From CALAEC01 sp050692915 (GTDB taxonomy: Bacteria > Actinomycetota > UBA4738 > CALAEC01): a stretch of 11,890 bases of DNA. This document shows positions 1 to 6,195 of the stretch, piece after piece. Position 1 is the first letter of the stretch; the number at the start of each line of letters is the position of its first letter. A program made the position numbers and the translations under genes. A model generated the notes under the pieces. It saw nothing but the letters and a program-made list of their open reading frames with translations, made no database searches and was not told the origin of the DNA. The stretch spans positions 1-11,890 of the forward strand of contig JBOGVU010000077.1 in the NCBI GenBank assembly GCA_050692915.1. The letters are read 5' to 3'.

Positions 1-786
1 GCCCCGGCTGATGCGGAGGCGGAACGCCCGGCGCTCCGGGCCGTCCCCGAGACCGCGCCTGCCGCGGGCGAGCGCGAGGAGGTCCGCTCGATCTCCCACA
101 TCCGCAAGCGCATCGCCGAGAACATGGTGGCATCGCTCCACACCTCCGCTCGGGCGTGGAACCTGGTCGAGGTGAACATGGAGGGCATCGTCGACCTCCG
201 GGAACGGGCCAAGGAGCGCTTCAAGGCCCAGGAGGGGATCTCGCTCACGTACATGCCCTTCGTGATCCGGGCCGTGTGCGACGCCCTGATGACCTACCCC
301 GACGTCAACGCCAGGCTCGACCTGGACGCCGGCACGGCCACGTACCGCCGCTACGTGAACCTGGGGATCGCGGTGGCGTACGACGAGGGGCTCATCGTCC
401 CGGTGATCCGCGACGCGGACTCGATGAACGTCGTGGGGCTGGCCAGGGCGATCAACGACCTGGCCACCCGGGCCCGGTCGAAGAAGCTGAAGCCCGACGA
501 GGTCCACGGCGGCACGTTTACGATCACGAACCCCGGTCCGTTCGGCTCGATCATCAGCGTGCCGATCATGAACCCGGGCGAGACCGCCATCCTGGCGCTC
601 GACGCCATCGAGAAGCGCCCGGTGGTCGTCGACGACGCCATCGCCATCCGGAGCATGGTGTACCTGTCGATGTCGTGGGACCACCGGATGATCGACGGGG
701 CCACGGCCGCGCAGTTCCTGGGGCGCCTGAAGGAGAACCTGGAGACCTGGGACTTCACCCCCGAGGTCCAGACCTACCTCCGATGA
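1..786 (+). CDS. 2-oxoacid dehydrogenase E2 (dihydrolipoyl acyltransferase), C-terminal part
   Basis: This is the catalytic half of the lipoyl-bearing E2 core, which transfers the acyl group from lipoamide to CoA. The gene enters from the left edge in frame 1, and 261 residues are visible. Residues 1-30 are an Ala/Pro/Glu-rich linker. The acyltransferase domain then starts at the characteristic SISHIRKRIAENM stretch. Near the C-terminus the active-site motif DHRMIDG is intact, with catalytic His at 682-684 and Asp at 694-696. Lipoyl and subunit-binding domains must lie upstream and are not seen. The Met codon at 124 is internal, because the frame is open and homologous before it. The stop overlaps the lipB start (ATGA), implying translational coupling. 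The nearby E1 genes are of branched-chain type, which suggests but does not prove the same substrate class here; a pyruvate or 2-oxoglutarate E2 is possible. Family assignment is secure. Confidence 0.93.
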   Translation, partial: APADAEAERPALRAVPETAPAAGEREEVRSISHIRKRIAENMVASLHTSARAWNLVEVNMEGIVDLRERAKERFKAQEGISLTYMPFVIRAVCDALMTYPDVNARLDLDAGTATYRRYVNLGIAVAYDEGLIVPVIRDADSMNVVGLARAINDLATRARSKKLKPDEVHGGTFTITNPGPFGSIISVPIMNPGETAILALDAIEKRPVVVDDAIAIRSMVYLSMSWDHRMIDGATAAQFLGRLKENLETWDFTPEVQTYLR

Positions 787-1493
787 GCACGCGCGAGCGC
801 TCCTCCGAGTCCCGGACATGGCTCCTGACCCCGGGGGTGACGTCGTACCCAGCGGCGTACGAGGTCATGCACGAGCTCGCCGCCCGGCGGGCGGCCGGTG
901 AGGTCCCCGACGCGCTCATCCTCCTGGAGCACCCCCCCGTTTACACCCTGGGGCGGCGGACCGACCCCACCCACGTGCTGCTGGCCGAGGCCGAGATCGC
1001 CCGTGCCGGCGCCGAGCTCCACCACGTCGACCGCGGGGGCAGCGTGACGTTCCACGGTCCCGGGCAACTGGTCGGGTACCCCATCGTCCACCTGGGGAGC
1101 AGCCCGGACGTCATGGGGTATCTGCGGGACGTGGAGGAGGCCGTGATCCGGGCGTGCGCCGACCTCGGCGTCCGGGTCGGCCGCAACCGCGACACCGGCG
1201 TGTGGGCCGGCGACCGGAAGGTGTGCGCGATCGGGGTGCGCGTGTCCCGCTCCGTCACCCTCCACGGCTTCGCGCTGAACTGCACCACGGACCTCTCCTG
1301 GTACGACGCCATCGTCCCGTGCGGGCTCGCCGACCGGGGGGTCACCTCGCTCTCGGCGGTCGCCGGCCGCGAGGTCACGGTCCAGGAGGCCCTGCCGGCC
1401 GTGGCCCGTCGCTTCGAGGAGGTCTTCGGCTCGCGGCTGACGAGGCCGTCCACGGATCTGTTCGCTCCCCTGCGGGAGGTCACCATCGCTTGA
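783..1493 (+). CDS. lipB: lipoyl(octanoyl) transferase LipB
   Basis: LipB moves octanoate from acyl-carrier protein to the lipoyl-domain lysine of 2-oxoacid dehydrogenases, the first step of de novo lipoylation in the cytoplasm. The 236-residue protein has the normal family length. Visible motifs are the EHPPVYTLGRR segment (residues 49-59), the DRGGSVTFHGPGQ signature (83-95), the catalytic Lys146 in RKVCAIGVRVSR, and the nucleophile Cys180 in IVPCGL, so both catalytic residues are present. The ATG at 783 overlaps the E2 stop by four bases and is the natural coupled start. Its E2 substrate is encoded immediately upstream, and lipA lies about 3.7 kb downstream on the same strand. The nearest homologues in memory are actinobacterial. 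No strong terminator follows. Confidence 0.96.
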   Translation: MSTRERSSESRTWLLTPGVTSYPAAYEVMHELAARRAAGEVPDALILLEHPPVYTLGRRTDPTHVLLAEAEIARAGAELHHVDRGGSVTFHGPGQLVGYPIVHLGSSPDVMGYLRDVEEAVIRACADLGVRVGRNRDTGVWAGDRKVCAIGVRVSRSVTLHGFALNCTTDLSWYDAIVPCGLADRGVTSLSAVAGREVTVQEALPAVARRFEEVFGSRLTRPSTDLFAPLREVTIA

Positions 1494-1548
1494 GCGGGGC
1501 TACTCGACCGTGAACCCCGCACCCGGATCAGGGCATGGTTCGGTTGGC

Positions 1549-1579
1549 TCGGTCCGGGGAAAGCATCGGTCCGAGGAAA
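1549..1579 (+). repeat. tandem 14-bp direct repeat before the His-rich membrane protein gene
   Basis: Two copies of TCGGTCCGrGGAAA lie at 1549-1562 and 1566-1579, with a period of 17 bases and a single difference (G at 1557, A at 1574). The second copy runs directly into the ribosome-binding site. The same segment can also be drawn as an imperfect hairpin pairing 1548-1556 with 1567-1575, with one central mismatch. Helical-turn spacing is not exact for a tandem operator, so operator, translational control hairpin and chance duplication all remain possible. Confidence 0.5.
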
Positions 1580-1589
1580 AGGAGGGACC

Positions 1590-2189
1590 ATGACCCATAC
1601 CCACGGCAGCGCTCCTCCGCACGAGCACGAGGGCGCCGCGCCCGGTCACACGCACGACACGGCCCCTGACGTCGAGCACGCCCACGGACCGGACGTGGCG
1701 GCCGCCCCGGCGGGGGTCGACGTGCATCCGACGGCCGGCGGACTGGCCACCCGGCTCTTGCTCTCAGTCCTGGGAGCGGCCGGCATGATCATCGGCGCGT
1801 TCCTCTCCTTCTTCAGCTTCGCCGAGGGCGAGGTTCCGCCCGGCGCCGGCCTGGCCGGGATCGAGGTCTCGAACAGCGTCTTCTACTCCACCGACGATCC
1901 CTTCGGGGCCACCTTCTTCGAGTCGGCCGGCCTGGTGGCCATCATCCTCGGCGTGCTTGCCCTACTGGGGATGGCGTTCCGCTCCGGCTGGCTGACCTCG
2001 GTGGCGGGGGTGCTGGGCATCATCGCGTTCGCACTGGTTCTCATCACCCTGTACCGCGTTCCCGACGCCGGCTTCGACGTGAGCAACGTGGGGATCGGCC
2101 TGTGGGTGGTGCTGGCGGGTGGTGTGGTCGCGCTGATCGGCGGGTTCTTCGGGACCCGGCCGACGGCCGTCACCACCGCTCGCTACTGA
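1590..2189 (+). CDS. four-helix membrane protein with HxH-repeat N-terminus, function unknown
   Basis: I do not recognise this 199-residue protein. Residues 1-47 are hydrophilic and hold nine histidines, eight of them in four HxH pairs (3/5, 11/13, 20/22, 30/32), which suggests a metal-binding tail; this is inference from composition. Four hydrophobic segments follow at about 52-77, 112-130, 134-155 and 167-188, so it should sit in the cytoplasmic membrane. The loop between helices 1 and 2 (78-111) is acidic and is the largest. The ATG is preceded by a strong AAAAGGAGGG ribosome-binding site at 1577-1586, which fixes the start. The gene lies 96 bases after lipB and carries a tandem repeat in its leader. 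It overlaps the convergent acyltransferase gene by 7 bases. It has no visible enzyme motif. A role in metal handling or as a small transporter subunit would be speculative. Confidence 0.85.
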   Translation: MTHTHGSAPPHEHEGAAPGHTHDTAPDVEHAHGPDVAAAPAGVDVHPTAGGLATRLLLSVLGAAGMIIGAFLSFFSFAEGEVPPGAGLAGIEVSNSVFYSTDDPFGATFFESAGLVAIILGVLALLGMAFRSGWLTSVAGVLGIIAFALVLITLYRVPDAGFDVSNVGIGLWVVLAGGVVALIGGFFGTRPTAVTTARY

Positions 2190-3031
2190 CGCAGCAGCCG
2201 CTCCACTGCGGAGCGGAGGTCCTCGGTGACCCCTCGGGCTCGCTCCAGGCGAGCCGGGGGGTCATCCTCCTTCCCGGGGTCGATGGCCTCGCCGAACCGG
2301 ACCGTGACCGACGTCCGGCGGGGAACCCGCGACCCCCGGGGCATGGCCTCGGCGGTGCCCGAGACCCCCACAGGGATCAGCGGGGCGCCGGTGGTCAGGG
2401 CCAGCCAAGCGGCGCCGGGCAGGAAGGCCTGGAGGTGCGCCGCCCTGGTCCCCTCGGGGTACATCCCCAGCAGACGACCACGCCGAACCACCTCCAAAGC
2501 CGCCCGCACAGCACCGAGGTCGCGTCCTCCCCGCCGCACCGGGAACCCACCGCACGCGTGGAAGAGCTTCGAGGCCAGATGGCCGCGGAAGAGCTCGACC
2601 TTGGCCATGAACCACACCGGCCGGGGGCTGGCCACGACCAGGCACGGGATGTCCAGGAGGCTGTCGTGGTTCGATGCCAGCACGGCCGGCCCCGAGGATG
2701 GGAGGTTGGAACCACCCACCACCCGAAGCCGGTACGCCCGGCGGATCGGGGCTCGTAGTGCCGCGTGCGCCGCCCACTGGAGCCGGCCGAAGCCGTTCCC
2801 CAGCCGGTCCGACGACCCGGGCGCCGGGGCCACGGTCGCGGCCCGCACCACATCCGCGAGCGTCTCGAAGGCCGCCTCGTCGGGCAGCCGCACGCCCAGC
2901 CGCTCCTCCAGGGCCAGGGTCAGCTCCGCCAGCGCGAGGGAGTCCGCCTCGAGCCTGCCGGAGGACGCGACCGCCGGGCCCAGGACATCCGTCGCGACCT
3001 CGGCCACGCGCCGCTCCACGTCCACCGGCAT
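2183..3031 (-). CDS. ACP-like domain fused to PlsC-type 1-acylglycerol-3-phosphate acyltransferase
   Basis: The C-terminal domain (about 100-282) is a PlsC/LPLAT acyltransferase that esterifies lysophosphatidate-like acceptors at the membrane. It has the catalytic HX4D box NHDSLLD (His122, Asp127), a GGFPVRR block (161-167), the YPEGTR substrate box (191-196) and the GAPLIPVGVSG block (215-225). The first 65 residues resemble an acyl carrier protein: after helix 1 comes ADSLALAEL (29-37), matching the DSL phosphopantetheine site with Ser31, followed by an ALEERLGVRLPDE helix-2/loop segment. The loop before DSL is a few residues shorter than in free ACPs. Total length is 282, whereas plain PlsC proteins are usually about 200-260. 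The ATG sits 7 bases from a TAGACT -10 box with no Shine-Dalgarno, so the transcript is probably leaderless. It diverges from the E1-alpha gene. Acceptor specificity and modification of Ser31 are unknown. Confidence 0.88.
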   Translation of the reverse strand: MPVDVERRVAEVATDVLGPAVASSGRLEADSLALAELTLALEERLGVRLPDEAAFETLADVVRAATVAPAPGSSDRLGNGFGRLQWAAHAALRAPIRRAYRLRVVGGSNLPSSGPAVLASNHDSLLDIPCLVVASPRPVWFMAKVELFRGHLASKLFHACGGFPVRRGGRDLGAVRAALEVVRRGRLLGMYPEGTRAAHLQAFLPGAAWLALTTGAPLIPVGVSGTAEAMPRGSRVPRRTSVTVRFGEAIDPGKEDDPPARLERARGVTEDLRSAVERLLRQ

Positions 3032-3038
3032 CTGGCCG

Positions 3039-3044
3039 AGTCTA
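3039..3044 (-). promoter_or_regulatory. probable leaderless promoter (-10) of the ACP-acyltransferase gene
   Basis: Read on the minus strand this is TAGACT, matching the TANNNT -10 consensus. Seven bases separate it from the ATG at 3031, which places the expected transcription start on or beside the start codon. There is no Shine-Dalgarno and no convincing -35 element. Confidence 0.45.
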
Positions 3045-3082
3045 CGGTCGGCCGACGCCGGGCGCAGGCCCCCTCGGGAGGC

Positions 3083-3088
3083 TAGACT
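3083..3088 (+). promoter_or_regulatory. probable -10 box of the E1-alpha/E1-beta operon
   Basis: TAGACT occurs on the plus strand, the same hexamer as the divergent promoter about 40 bases away. The predicted start near 3095 gives a leader of about 50 bases containing a hairpin and a good ribosome-binding site. No clear -35 is visible. Confidence 0.4.
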
Positions 3089-3097
3089 GACCCTGCG

Positions 3098-3118
3098 CCG
3101 GGCCGGCCGGCGGCCCGG
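3098..3118 (+). promoter_or_regulatory. stem-loop at the 5' end of the E1-alpha leader
   Basis: CCGGGCCG (3098-3105) pairs perfectly with CGGCCCGG (3111-3118) around a 5-base loop. If transcription starts near 3095, this hairpin lies at the extreme 5' end of the mRNA, upstream of the AAGGAGGG site at 3132-3139. It could stabilise the transcript. It has no U-tract, so it is not a terminator. Confidence 0.45.
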
Positions 3119-3145
3119 ACCGGAAGCTCACAAGGAGGGTTCGGG

Positions 3146-4162
3146 GTGGCGCAGCAGGTCCAGCAGGAGGCTGACCGGCATTCCCCGCTCGGCCTCACCG
3201 AGGAAGACCTCCTCGCGATGCACCGCACCATGCTCACCGCTCGCCTTTGCGACGAGGCCCAGTTCCGGCTGAACCGGCAGGGCAAGGCGCCCTTCGTCGT
3301 GCCCGTGTCGGGGCACGAGGGATGCCAGGTGGCCACGGCGTGGCCGATGCAGCGGGGCAAGGACATCTTCGTCCCCTACTACCGCGACATGGCGGTCTGC
3401 CTGGTGGCCGGGATGACGCCGATAGACGTGTTCCTCGGCGTTTTCGGCAAGGCCGACGACCCCTCCTCGGGTGGGCGGCAGATGCCGGCGCACTGGGGCT
3501 CCAAGCGCCTGGGGATCATCTCCGGCTCCTCCCCCATCGCCACCCAGATCCCCCACGCCAGCGGCGTGGCCTACGCCATGAAGTACAAGGGTGAAGACGC
3601 CATCGTGGGCTGCTGGTTCGGCGACGGCGCCACCAGCGAGGGCGATTGGCACGAGGCCCTGAACTTCGCGGGGATCCACGACCTGCCGATCGTGTTCGTG
3701 ATCGAGAACAACCTGTACGCGATCTCGGTGCCGCTGTCGAAGCAGGCCGGGGTCACCGACCTCTCGATCAGGGCCGAGGGATACGGCTTCCCCGGGCTTT
3801 CCGTGGACGGCAACGACGTGTTCGCGTGCTACCAGGCAATGATGGACGCGGTGGGGCGGGCCCGGTCGGGTGGCGGCCCGACGCTGATCGAGTGCCGGAC
3901 GTACCGCTTCCACCCCCACACCTCGGACGACGACGACCGGACGTACCGGAGCAGGGAAGAGGTCGAGGAGGCCCGGAAGAAGGACCCCATCCTCCAGTTC
4001 GGGGCCTACCTGCAGAAGTGGGGCATCACCAGCGAGGACAAGGTCGAGACTCTCAGAGCGGAGCTCAAGGAGGACGTCGACCGGGCCGTCGAGGAGGCGT
4101 GGAACGCGGCGGATCCGGATCCGGACACCGCCCTCCGTCACGTGTTCGCCGAGGAGGGCTGA
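3146..4162 (+). CDS. bkdA: branched-chain-type 2-oxoacid dehydrogenase E1 component, alpha subunit
   Basis: This is the thiamin-diphosphate-binding alpha subunit of the E1 decarboxylase, which works with the next gene product as an alpha2beta2 tetramer. The 338 residues are usual for the family. The ThDP/Mg motif is complete: GDG at 159-161 and NN at 188-189. Branched-chain rather than pyruvate type is suggested by GRQMPAHWGS (110-119), SSPIATQIPHA (128-138) and the HPHTSDDD...YRS block near residues 253-266, which parallel the phosphorylation-loop region of mitochondrial BCKDH E1-alpha. The start is the GTG at 3146, seven bases after AAGGAGGG (3132-3139). Three bases separate it from E1-beta, so the two are co-translated. 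The E2 and lipB genes lie upstream beyond two unrelated genes. The class assignment is stronger than the exact substrate: 2-oxoisovalerate-like acids are expected. Confidence 0.93.
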   Translation: MAQQVQQEADRHSPLGLTEEDLLAMHRTMLTARLCDEAQFRLNRQGKAPFVVPVSGHEGCQVATAWPMQRGKDIFVPYYRDMAVCLVAGMTPIDVFLGVFGKADDPSSGGRQMPAHWGSKRLGIISGSSPIATQIPHASGVAYAMKYKGEDAIVGCWFGDGATSEGDWHEALNFAGIHDLPIVFVIENNLYAISVPLSKQAGVTDLSIRAEGYGFPGLSVDGNDVFACYQAMMDAVGRARSGGGPTLIECRTYRFHPHTSDDDDRTYRSREEVEEARKKDPILQFGAYLQKWGITSEDKVETLRAELKEDVDRAVEEAWNAADPDPDTALRHVFAEEG

Positions 4163-4165
4163 GCC

Positions 4166-5152
4166 GTGACCGAGAAGAACCTGGTGGCCACGATCCACGA
4201 CACCCTGTGGGACGAGATGAAGGCCGACGACCGGGTCCTGGTCATGGGCGAGGACGTGGGGGCCCGGGGAGGCGTGTTCCGGGCTACTGCCGGCTTCATG
4301 GAGGAGTTCGGGGAGCAGCGGGTGATCGACACCCCGCTGGCCGAGTCCTCGATCGTGGGCCTGGCGATCGGGATGGCCATGCACGGCCTCCTCCCGGTGG
4401 CCGAGATCCAGTTCGCCGACTTCATCCACCCCGCGTTCGACCAGCTCGTCAGCGAGGCCGCCCGACTGCGGTACCGATCGAACGGCGACTTCGGCGTGCC
4501 CATGGTGGTCCGGGCGCCGTACGGCGGAGGCGTGCACGGCGCGCTGTACCACTCCCAGTCGATCGAGGCGTTCTACGGGCACGTCCCCGGCCTCAAGGTG
4601 GTCACGCCGGTGACGCCGTACGACGCCAAGGGGATGCTGCGGGCGGCCATCCGCGACCCGGACCCGGTGATGTTCCTGGAGCATAAGAAGTGCTACCGGC
4701 TGATCAAGGGCGAGGTCCCCGACGAGCCGTACGAGGTCCCCATCGGGCCCGCCGACGTGAAGCGCCAGGGTGACGATCTCACGTGTGTCTCGTACGGTCT
4801 GATGCTCCACCAGTGCCTGGAGGCCGCCGCCAAGCTCGAGGAGGAGCAGGGCGTGAAGGTCGAGGTGGTCGACGTGCGGACCATCGCCCCGCTCGACAAG
4901 GGAACGATCCTCGACTCGGTCCGGAAGACCGGGAAGGCCATGGTGGTGTACGAGGACAACCGGACCTACGGCGTGGGCGCGGAGATCATCGCCACCATCG
5001 CCGAGGAGGCCATGTTCGACCTGGATGGGCCGCTGGTCCGGATCGGCGGGCCGGACATCCCGGCCATGCCCTTCAGCACGCCGCTGGAGCACTTCTACAT
5101 GCCCTCGGTGGAGGGCATCCACCAGGCCATGAAGGAGCTCGCCGAGTTCTAG
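4166..5152 (+). CDS. bkdB: branched-chain-type 2-oxoacid dehydrogenase E1 component, beta subunit
   Basis: This is the transketolase-like beta subunit of E1. The 328-residue protein has the GEDVGARGGVFRAT opening (28-41), the ThDP-activating glutamate in DTPLAESSIVG (Glu60), EIQFADFIHPAFDQL (80-94) and GALYHSQSIEAF (125-136). The last two match the branched-chain (BCKDH) subfamily closely. The C-terminal transketolase domain starts near residue 200 and includes VVDVRTIAPLD and VVYEDN. The start is the GTG at 4166, just after the E1-alpha stop, with GGAGG of the preceding codons serving as a weak ribosome-binding site. It shares an operon with E1-alpha, and lipA follows with its own apparent promoter. 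Naming of bkd genes differs among organisms, so the symbol is descriptive. Confidence 0.93.
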   Translation: MTEKNLVATIHDTLWDEMKADDRVLVMGEDVGARGGVFRATAGFMEEFGEQRVIDTPLAESSIVGLAIGMAMHGLLPVAEIQFADFIHPAFDQLVSEAARLRYRSNGDFGVPMVVRAPYGGGVHGALYHSQSIEAFYGHVPGLKVVTPVTPYDAKGMLRAAIRDPDPVMFLEHKKCYRLIKGEVPDEPYEVPIGPADVKRQGDDLTCVSYGLMLHQCLEAAAKLEEEQGVKVEVVDVRTIAPLDKGTILDSVRKTGKAMVVYEDNRTYGVGAEIIATIAEEAMFDLDGPLVRIGGPDIPAMPFSTPLEHFYMPSVEGIHQAMKELAEF

Positions 5153-5163
5153 CGGACCGGCGA

Positions 5164-5169
5164 TACACT
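5164..5169 (+). promoter_or_regulatory. probable leaderless promoter (-10) of lipA
   Basis: TACACT sits six bases upstream of the GTG at 5176 with no Shine-Dalgarno between, so the predicted transcript begins on the start codon. It lies in the 23-base gap after E1-beta, where plain co-translation would not need it. No clear -35 is visible. Confidence 0.45.
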
Positions 5170-5175
5170 GGACCC

Positions 5176-6195
5176 GTGGCCCGGGACAAGAACCCGCACC
5201 GGCGGCGGCTGCACCTCCCGATCGTCCAGACGAACGGCAACGGTGAGGGCCACGGCGAAGTGTCGGTGGCCGACACCCACGTGGCCCACTCGGTCGGGTG
5301 CGCCCAGACGGCGCGCCCGGTCACCGGGAAGCCGGCGTGGCTGAAGACTAGGGCCCGGTTCGGCCCGAACTACCGGGATCTGAAAGGCATCATGCGGGGG
5401 CTCGATCTCCACACGGTGTGCGAGGAGGCCGGGTGCCCCAACATCTTCGAATGCTGGGAGGACCGGGAGGCCACGTTCCTGATCCTCGGCCAGAAGTGCA
5501 CCCGGCGGTGCGGGTTCTGCGACGTGGAGACGGCGAAGCCGGACGGCCTCGACGAGGACGAGCCCCGCCGGATCGCCGAGGCCGTGAGGACCATGGGGCT
5601 CAACTACGTCGTCCTCACCGGCGTGGCCCGCGACGACCTGCCCGACGGCGGCGCCCGGATCTGGGCCGAGGCCATCCGGGCGGTGCGAGCGGCCGTCCCC
5701 GGCTGCGGCATCGAGGTGCTCCCGCCCGACTTCAAGGGGCGCGGGGACGACATCGCCACGGTGATCGAGGCCCGCCCCGACGTGTTCGCCCACAACCTGG
5801 AGACGGTCCGGCGGCTCCACCGGCGGATCCGTCCCGGCTTCGACTACGACACCACGCTGGAGACGCTCCGGATCGCCAAGGAGCTCCGGCCGGGGCAGGT
5901 GACGAAGTCGAACCTGATCCTGGGGATGGGCGAGCGGCCCGAGGAAGTCGGCCAGGCCCTCCGCGACCTCCGCGAGGTCGACGTCGACCTGATGACGCTG
6001 GGCCAGTACCTCCAGCCGACGCGGTTCCACCTGCCCGTGGACCGGTGGGTCACCCCCGAGGAGTTCGCGGAGCACGCCCGGGCGGGGATGGAGATGGGGT
6101 TCGCCCACGTGGAGGCGGGGCCGCTGGTCCGGTCCTCGTACCACGCCGGCACCCAGCTGAAGCGGGCCGTGGCCCGGGTTGCCGCTTCAGGCTGA
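5176..6195 (+). CDS. lipA: lipoyl synthase LipA (radical SAM)
   Basis: LipA inserts two sulfur atoms into octanoyl-E2 using SAM-derived radicals. Both iron-sulfur clusters are encoded: the auxiliary sulfur-donor cluster CX4CX5C (Cys82, 87, 93 in VCEEAGCPNIFECW) and the radical SAM cluster CTRRCGFC (Cys108, 112, 115). The TMGLNYVVLTGVARDDL and TKSNLILGMGE blocks and the C-terminal RSSYHAG are also present. The protein has 339 residues from the GTG at 5176. The segment before the conserved KPAWLKTRARFGPNY (52 onward) is roughly 25 residues longer than in mycobacterial LipA and is Gly/His rich. GTGs at 5260, 5266 and 5281 are alternative starts, but 5176 is favoured by the adjacent TACACT box. 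Its likely substrate, lipB-octanoylated E2, is encoded 4.4 kb upstream. The 3' end overlaps the convergent thioredoxin gene by 9 bases. Confidence 0.95.
   Translation: MARDKNPHRRRLHLPIVQTNGNGEGHGEVSVADTHVAHSVGCAQTARPVTGKPAWLKTRARFGPNYRDLKGIMRGLDLHTVCEEAGCPNIFECWEDREATFLILGQKCTRRCGFCDVETAKPDGLDEDEPRRIAEAVRTMGLNYVVLTGVARDDLPDGGARIWAEAIRAVRAAVPGCGIEVLPPDFKGRGDDIATVIEARPDVFAHNLETVRRLHRRIRPGFDYDTTLETLRIAKELRPGQVTKSNLILGMGERPEEVGQALRDLREVDVDLMTLGQYLQPTRFHLPVDRWVTPEEFAEHARAGMEMGFAHVEAGPLVRSSYHAGTQLKRAVARVAASG

Noticed and set aside
1494..1520. Possible rho-independent terminator after lipB (GCGGGG / CCCCGC)
   Set aside because: The stem is only six pairs with a long loop and no following T-run.
3128..5122. 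A 664-codon open frame on the minus strand opposite the E1 genes
   Set aside because: It is a GC-rich antisense shadow of strongly conserved E1-alpha and E1-beta, with low-complexity His/Val/Arg/Asp composition and no family motif.
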